NCBI GenBank assembly: GCA_044338255.1
Contig: JBIILZ010000126.1
Span: forward strand, 1 to 10,290
Origin: CAIUVD01 sp044338255
Lineage (GTDB): Bacteria > Planctomycetota > UBA11346
DNA length: 10,290 nt
Reading direction: 5' to 3'
Below the pieces are notes generated by a model. That model was not told where the DNA came from. It did no database searches and saw nothing but the letters and a program-made list of their open reading frames with translations. Below, one piece after another: positions 7,056 to 10,290 of the stretch; position 1 is the stretch's first letter, and each line of letters begins with the position of its first letter. A program made the position numbers and the translations under genes.

Positions 7056-7459
7056 GCTCGGGAGAGCGGCTCGGATGGCTGCTCGTGGGGGTCGGCTTGC
7101 CGAACCGTCTCCGTACGAATCGCCTCTGATAGGTGGCGGTCGGTTTTCACCCGGCGACCGGTGCGGCGGGTGATGGTGGCCGTGCCATATTTAGAGACCT
7201 GCTGCTCGGTCGAGACGTCGTTGTTGGGAGCCCCGGGTATGGACTGCATCTTCACCGTCGTGCCGTATGCTTTGGGAGTCGCCGACTTGGCATCGGGAAG
7301 CTGATCATCGCTGCCGGTACCGGTTGGCAGGGGGGCTTCGAGTTCCGGGTGCAGCAGCGCGCGCGACGCGAACGACGTTGGTTCTGAGTAACGGTTGAGC
7401 AAGCGGCTCAGCAGGGCCAAGGCGAGCAATACGGCCACAGCAAAAACGACGTAGCCCAT
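7052..7459 (-). CDS. Hypothetical membrane-anchored protein
   Basis: I do not recognise this 135-residue protein. Residues 1-20 (MGYVVFAVAVLLALALLSRL) form one hydrophobic segment that would act as an uncleaved signal anchor. The rest is polar, low in hydrophobics and probably extended or disordered, with many Ser, Thr, Arg and Pro residues. Its TAG stop is formed by the CTAG end of the foldback element (7052-7055), so the native C-terminus may have been cut by the insertion. A weak AGAGAA precedes the ATG on the minus strand. It lies 108 bp downstream of nnr on the same strand; the gap holds only degenerate repeats. Coding status rests on the plausible anchor and open frame and is moderately sure. 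Confidence 0.5.
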   Translation of the reverse strand: MGYVVFAVAVLLALALLSRLLNRYSEPTSFASRALLHPELEAPLPTGTGSDDQLPDAKSATPKAYGTTVKMQSIPGAPNNDVSTEQQVSKYGTATITRRTGRRVKTDRHLSEAIRTETVRQADPHEQPSEPLSRA

Positions 7460-7542
7460 ACGGTTCTCTGGCCAAACATGACCTAGAAATCGCCGTCATG
7501 CAAGTCTTCGTCAGCTGCCTCAACAAGCAGCCCTGCCGTGGG

Positions 7543-7578
7543 ATCAGCCGCGGAACCAGTCGCGGAATCAGACCGGCG
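7543..7578. repeat. Degenerate 12-bp repeat at the 3' end of nnr
   Basis: Three adjacent 12-bp blocks, atcagccgcgga, accagtcgcgga and atcagaccggcg, resemble each other; the first two differ at two positions and the third is more diverged. They straddle the nnr stop codon (7568-7570). No function is evident. Confidence 0.45.
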
Positions 7579-9013
7579 GCCACATCTTCAAAGCCGATAG
7601 ATAGCTACGCAGAGTCGCGGGCAGCCGATCAAGAATCGTAAGGGCGTCATAGCAGGGTCCCTGCTCGAGCCATAGTTCATCGCCACAGGTCGTCAGCCAC
7701 AGCACCGCCATGCGCGCGGCATCAAACGGCAAAGCGCCCCGCGCCATCAGCCCGGCGGCGAGGCCCGCCAGGACATCGCCAGTGCCGCCCACGGCCATGC
7801 GTGGATTGCCACGGGGGTTCTTCTGCCAGCGCCAGCCGTCGGTGACCAGATCGACCGGGCCTTTGGCCAGCACCACGCGATCACGGCGGGCAAACCCATG
7901 CGCGACCTCATCCGAGGGCGTGCGCCCGTAGAGTGTCCGCGCCTCGCCGCTGTGCGGCGTGAGCAGCAGACGGCCATCGCCTTCGGGCAGCGCCCGTACC
8001 ATCTCGGCGCAGGCGGTGAGGCCGTCGGCGTCGAGGACCACCGGCACGCCCATCTCATTGGCGAGGCTGAAGGCCTGGCGGGCGGCATCGTGGGCGTTCT
8101 TGTCGCGGCCTAGGCCGGGGCCGATCAGCACGCAGCTGGCACGCACCAGCTGCGGGGTGAGGTCCTCTGGGTCTTCGGGAGTCAGCGTTTCGCCGGGTTG
8201 GCGGTGGACCACCACCGTCGGCGGCAAGGTCGAGACGCCGGCCGTCCACGCCCGCACCAGGTCGCAACCGGTGAGCACGCCGGCACGGCAGGCGAATTCG
8301 AGGGCTCCGGGAAAACGCCCGCCGCCAATCACCAGCAGCTCGCCGTGGGTGCCCTTGTGGCCGTCCTTCTTCAGCAGCGGGAAACGCCGTAGGCAGCAGG
8401 GTTGGACTTCGAGGTAGGCCGCCGGTTTCACCCCGATGTCGACGGTGATGAATTCGCTGACGCCAGGTGCCTTGAGCAGTTCGGTCTTGGCGACCTGCAG
8501 GCAGATGGTGCGCGTCGCCGGCAGGACGAATTCCGAACCCAGACCGCTGGGGACGTCGGCAGCGAGCACCGGCACGCCCTGCTGGGCCAGGGCGCGCAGG
8601 GCGGTGAGGGCGCTGGCGAGCGGCTCGCGCGGTTTGCCGCGCGAGCCGGCGCCGAGCAGGGCATCGATGATGAGCGCCGGTTTTTCCGCGGGAATCTGGG
8701 TCAGGCGCTCGACGTTGGCGGGCAGGCCGCGGGCATGACGCTCGCACAACGGACTGGCGGGCTTGAGCACCGGCCACACCGCCACGCGCAGACCCTCCTG
8801 GGCCAGCAAGCGGGCGGCAACGTAGCCATCGCCACCATTGTTGCCGGGGCCGCAGACCACCAGGATTGTCCCCGCACCGGCCAGGCGCTGGGCTTCGCGG
8901 GCGATCGCCAGGCCGGCGCGCTCCATGAACTCTCCGAGATCCTGACCCAGGGCCACGGCGGCCTCGTCGATGAGGGCGGTCTCGCTGAGCGGGCAAACAG
9001 GGGCTGGCAGCAT
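7568..9013 (-). CDS. nnr: Bifunctional NAD(P)H-hydrate epimerase / NAD(P)HX dehydratase
   Basis: This cytoplasmic repair enzyme restores damaged NADHX and NADPHX: the N-terminal domain epimerises the R form to S, and the C-terminal domain dehydrates S-NAD(P)HX, in bacteria usually with ADP. The 481-residue length suits the two-domain YjeF form. The epimerase half shows GPGNNGGDGYVAAR (55-68), IDALLGAG (116-123), DVPSG (153-157) and VDIGVK (191-196). The ribokinase-like half starts near residue 217 with HKGTHGELLVIGG (219-231), then IGPGLGRD (297-304), DADGL (328-332), LTPHSGEA (351-358) and GGTGDVLAG (409-417), whose Asp413 matches the family's catalytic position. The start at 9013 leaves little room before the first epimerase helix; no Shine-Dalgarno sequence is visible. 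It is transcribed away from the permease gene, with 190 bp of repeat-rich sequence between the two starts. Confidence 0.95.
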   Translation of the reverse strand: MLPAPVCPLSETALIDEAAVALGQDLGEFMERAGLAIAREAQRLAGAGTILVVCGPGNNGGDGYVAARLLAQEGLRVAVWPVLKPASPLCERHARGLPANVERLTQIPAEKPALIIDALLGAGSRGKPREPLASALTALRALAQQGVPVLAADVPSGLGSEFVLPATRTICLQVAKTELLKAPGVSEFITVDIGVKPAAYLEVQPCCLRRFPLLKKDGHKGTHGELLVIGGGRFPGALEFACRAGVLTGCDLVRAWTAGVSTLPPTVVVHRQPGETLTPEDPEDLTPQLVRASCVLIGPGLGRDKNAHDAARQAFSLANEMGVPVVLDADGLTACAEMVRALPEGDGRLLLTPHSGEARTLYGRTPSDEVAHGFARRDRVVLAKGPVDLVTDGWRWQKNPRGNPRMAVGGTGDVLAGLAAGLMARGALPFDAARMAVLWLTTCGDELWLEQGPCYDALTILDRLPATLRSYLSALKMWPPV

Positions 9014-9043
9014 GCGCGGCCAGCATTCAGCGCCGAGCTCAAA

Positions 9044-9083
9044 CTACCAACGACCATTTATGCGCGGAGCCGGCGGTTGGTGG
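9044..9083. other. Inverted repeat in the nnr-permease divergent region
   Basis: ctaccaac (9044-9051) can pair with gttggtgg (9076-9083), with one G-T pair, enclosing 24 nt that include the palindrome gccggc. It lies 31 bp upstream of the nnr start and next to the 20-bp direct repeats, a place where an operator could be, but nothing shows a bound protein. Confidence 0.3.
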
Positions 9084-9090
9084 TACGCGA

Positions 9091-9154
9091 GAGCGGAATG
9101 TTGCCCGTGAAAGCGGTATGTTGCCCGTGAAAGCGGTATGTTGCCCGTGAAAGC
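9091..9154. repeat. Three 20-bp direct repeats upstream of the permease
   Basis: The unit aagcggtatgttgcccgtga occurs exactly at 9111-9130 and 9131-9150, and with two changes (first base and one T to A) at 9091-9110; a partial fourth copy, aagc, follows. The 20-bp period is close to two helical turns. Each unit contains ATG TTG CCC GTG AAA. In the first two copies this opens a 10-codon frame MLPVKAVCCP ending in TGA (9098-9130 and 9118-9150). The ATG of the third copy (9138) is in frame with the permease. The array could be an operator set, a leader-peptide region or simple slippage. Confidence 0.9.
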
Positions 9155-9203
9155 CAGGCAGCGGGGTGGTATTCAAGGTTCGTCGGCATACGGTTGCGGC
9201 GCA

Positions 9204-10136
9204 ATGCTGGCCGCCCTCCGTCGTCGTCTGCTGGACGGCTTATTGGTGTTATGGCTGACCCATCTGGCGGTGTTCGTCGCCCTGCGTCTGCAGCCGGGCG
9301 ATCCGTGGGCGGATCTCGCGGGTGATAAATCTCTGCCGCCCGAGGCGGTGGCGCGCCTGCAGGCGCTCTACGGACATGGTGGAGGTTTCTTCAGCCAGTA
9401 CGTCCACGAGTTGTGGGCACGTTGCCACGGCGATTTCGGCGTCTCGCTGAAATTAGCCCGCGGCCAGCAGGTGGGGGAACTCCTGGCGGCGGCGCTGCCG
9501 GTGTCAGTGGCCGTCGGCTGTGGTGCGCTCCTGGTGGCATTGCTGTTCGGCGGCTGGGCGGGGCTGTTGGCGGCGCGCAGCCGGGCTCTTGGTGGCGGGC
9601 GCCGCGATCGGTTGATGCGGGTGCTCACGACCTTGGGCATCTCGACGCCTGATTTCGTTTTCGGTACCGGCCTGCTGCTATTCTTTAGCCTCACTCTGCA
9701 TTGGCTGCCGGCGGGCGGATTGGATACCCCCATGGGCCTGGTGCTGCCGGTGCTGACCCTCGGCCTGCCCTTGGCGGCGGCGGTTGCACGACTCACGCGT
9801 GCCAGCGTCATCGACGAGCTTTCACTCGACTTTATCCGTACGGCGCGGGCCAAGGGCGCCAGCGAGGGCCGGGTGCTATTCGATCATGCCCTGCGCCCCG
9901 CCGCCGGACCGGTGGTGGCGTACTTCGCACAGGCAGCAGCGGCGGTGCTCACTGGCTCGCTGGTGGTCGAGGCGTTGTTCGCGTTGCCCGGGTTGGGATT
10001 CTATTTCGTGCAAGGCACGCTTGCTCAGGACTGGACTGTAGTCAGTGGCGCGGCCCTGCTCTACACCGCCCTGCTGGTGCTATTCAATCTGGTCGCCGAT
10101 CTGCTGTTGGCGTGGCTCGATCCACGCACGCGCTAG
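9204..10136 (+). CDS. ABC transporter permease, OppB/DppB type
   Basis: This inner-membrane subunit forms half of the channel of an ABC importer for peptides, nickel or related solutes; the substrate cannot be told. From ATG 9204 the protein has 310 residues, the usual length. It shows the family's N-terminal helix with short loop (MLAALRRRLLDGLLVLWLTH, then RLQPGDPW), a long first periplasmic segment with FFSQYVHELWARCHGDFGVS, and five further hydrophobic segments near residues 95-120, 138-165, 177-195, 235-260 and 280-305. The ATP-subunit contact loop is DFIRTARAKGASEGRVLFDHALRP (about 209-231), ahead of FALPGLG. An in-frame ATG at 9138 would add 22 unrelated residues from the repeat array, so 9204 is preferred. 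OppB is normally followed by oppC and ATPase genes, but here the TAG stop lies in a repeat terminus and a group II intron end comes next, so partners are not in view. Confidence 0.9.
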   Translation: MLAALRRRLLDGLLVLWLTHLAVFVALRLQPGDPWADLAGDKSLPPEAVARLQALYGHGGGFFSQYVHELWARCHGDFGVSLKLARGQQVGELLAAALPVSVAVGCGALLVALLFGGWAGLLAARSRALGGGRRDRLMRVLTTLGISTPDFVFGTGLLLFFSLTLHWLPAGGLDTPMGLVLPVLTLGLPLAAAVARLTRASVIDELSLDFIRTARAKGASEGRVLFDHALRPAAGPVVAYFAQAAAAVLTGSLVVEALFALPGLGFYFVQGTLAQDWTVVSGAALLYTALLVLFNLVADLLLAWLDPRTR

Positions 10137-10159
10137 GAGCCTGTCGGAGATAGGCTCCT
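10133..10159. repeat. Second copy of the foldback-element terminus, forming a hairpin
   Basis: Bases 10133-10155 repeat 6888-6910 exactly over 23 positions. In this copy the following bases complete a perfect 8-bp stem, aggagcct (10135-10142) with aggctcct (10152-10159), around a 9-nt loop. The TAG stop of the permease is bases 10134-10136 of the repeat. The similarity to the first element weakens beyond 10155 but may go on to about 10174, where the group II intron ends. The hairpin could act as an mRNA 3' end or pause but has no T-run. Confidence 0.8.
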
Positions 10160-10174
10160 GGGAGGCGTTCCTGG

Positions 10175-10290
10175 ATAGGGGTAGGGACGGCCCTTGCGGG
10201 CCGCCCCTCCCTCCGAACCGTACGGGCGGTTTTCCCGCATACGGCTCTCCGGTCATCGGGTTCCCTTATTGGGGTGGAAATAGGCCACAT
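10175..10290 (-). ncRNA. Group II intron, 3' part (domains V and VI), cut by window end
   Basis: Read on the minus strand, 10247-10215 is a 33-nt domain V: GAGCCGTATGCGG, a GAAA-containing loop, then the returning strand ending CGTACGGTTC. The AGC catalytic triad and the CGTACGG/CCGT.TGCGG arrangement match the conserved group II core. Domain VI follows (10214 to ~10175): a GC-rich stem GGGGCGGCCC, GCAA tetraloop, GGGCCGTCCC, then an unpaired A at 10182, eight nucleotides from a 3' end ...CCCCTAT at 10175, as expected for the lariat branch point and an AY 3' boundary. Sequence 10248-10290 would be the end of domain IV, and the reverse transcriptase gene, if present, lies beyond the window. 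The exact boundary is uncertain by one or two bases. The open frame crossing this region on the minus strand is ribozyme sequence, not a gene. Confidence 0.85.

Noticed and set aside
8055..9130. Long open frames opposite to or overlapping nnr
   Set aside because: Shadow frames of a GC-rich gene; Pro/Arg-rich translations without recognisable domains, while nnr carries all family motifs.
9091..9154. CRISPR array
   Set aside because: The repeats are directly adjacent, with no spacers.
10135..10159. Class C group II intron targeting a terminator hairpin
   Set aside because: The hairpin lies on the 3' exon side of the intron, whereas class C introns use a stem-loop in the 5' exon.
10084..10290. 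Minus-strand frame covering the right edge
   Set aside because: It runs through domains V and VI of the group II intron and into the permease on the other strand, so it is ribozyme sequence read as protein.

Overview
The window is a GC-rich stretch of a bacterial chromosome carrying mostly housekeeping genes, plus several repeats and mobile or selfish fragments. The host cannot be named from the sequence alone. The PurF is the long form with a short propeptide (KHECG start) that is familiar from Bacteroidetes and PVC-type bacteria. Most starts lack a clear Shine-Dalgarno sequence. A high-GC member of the PVC group (for example a planctomycete) is a reasonable but low-confidence guess.

Layout. 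Positions 1-289 hold a strong hairpin at the left edge (11-55) and an 18-unit 7-bp tandem repeat (146-271). Four genes then lie on the minus strand, in transcription order: a YqiA-type alpha/beta hydrolase (6224-5553), a 603-residue fusion protein (5552-3741), seryl-tRNA synthetase serS (3723-2422) and amidophosphoribosyltransferase purF (2236-290). The hydrolase stop abuts the fusion start with no gap, 17 bp separate the fusion from serS, and 185 bp separate serS from purF. A plus-strand gene for a small secreted protein of unknown function (6296-6862) diverges from the hydrolase. Next comes a 168-bp foldback element (6888-7055), a minus-strand membrane-anchored hypothetical protein (7459-7052) and a minus-strand bifunctional NAD(P)HX epimerase/dehydratase nnr (9013-7568). 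A plus-strand OppB/DppB-type ABC permease (9204-10136) diverges from nnr behind three 20-bp direct repeats. The right edge holds the 3' end (domains V and VI) of a group II intron on the minus strand, next to another copy of the foldback-element terminus.

The most interesting item is the fusion protein. Its first ~280 residues are a glutamyl-Q-tRNA(Asp) synthetase (GluQRS). Its remaining ~300 residues are a reduced MnmE/TrmE-like module with an N-terminal-domain remnant and a G domain. Both parent families act on nucleotide 34, the anticodon wobble position, of tRNA: GluQRS glutamylates queuosine-34 of tRNA(Asp), and MnmE with MnmG modifies uridine-34. The fusion sits directly upstream of serS, so the cluster has a clear tRNA theme. 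Both halves have lost or changed some canonical residues, so a changed or regulatory function is possible.

A second theme is short tandem repetition: 7 bp x18, 12 bp x3 before purF, 12 bp x2 and a partial copy inside the fusion gene, a degenerate 12 bp x3 at the end of nnr, and 20 bp x3 before the permease. A third theme is a family of inverted-repeat elements with CTAG ends, two of whose termini coincide with gene stop codons and one of which lies beside the group II intron.
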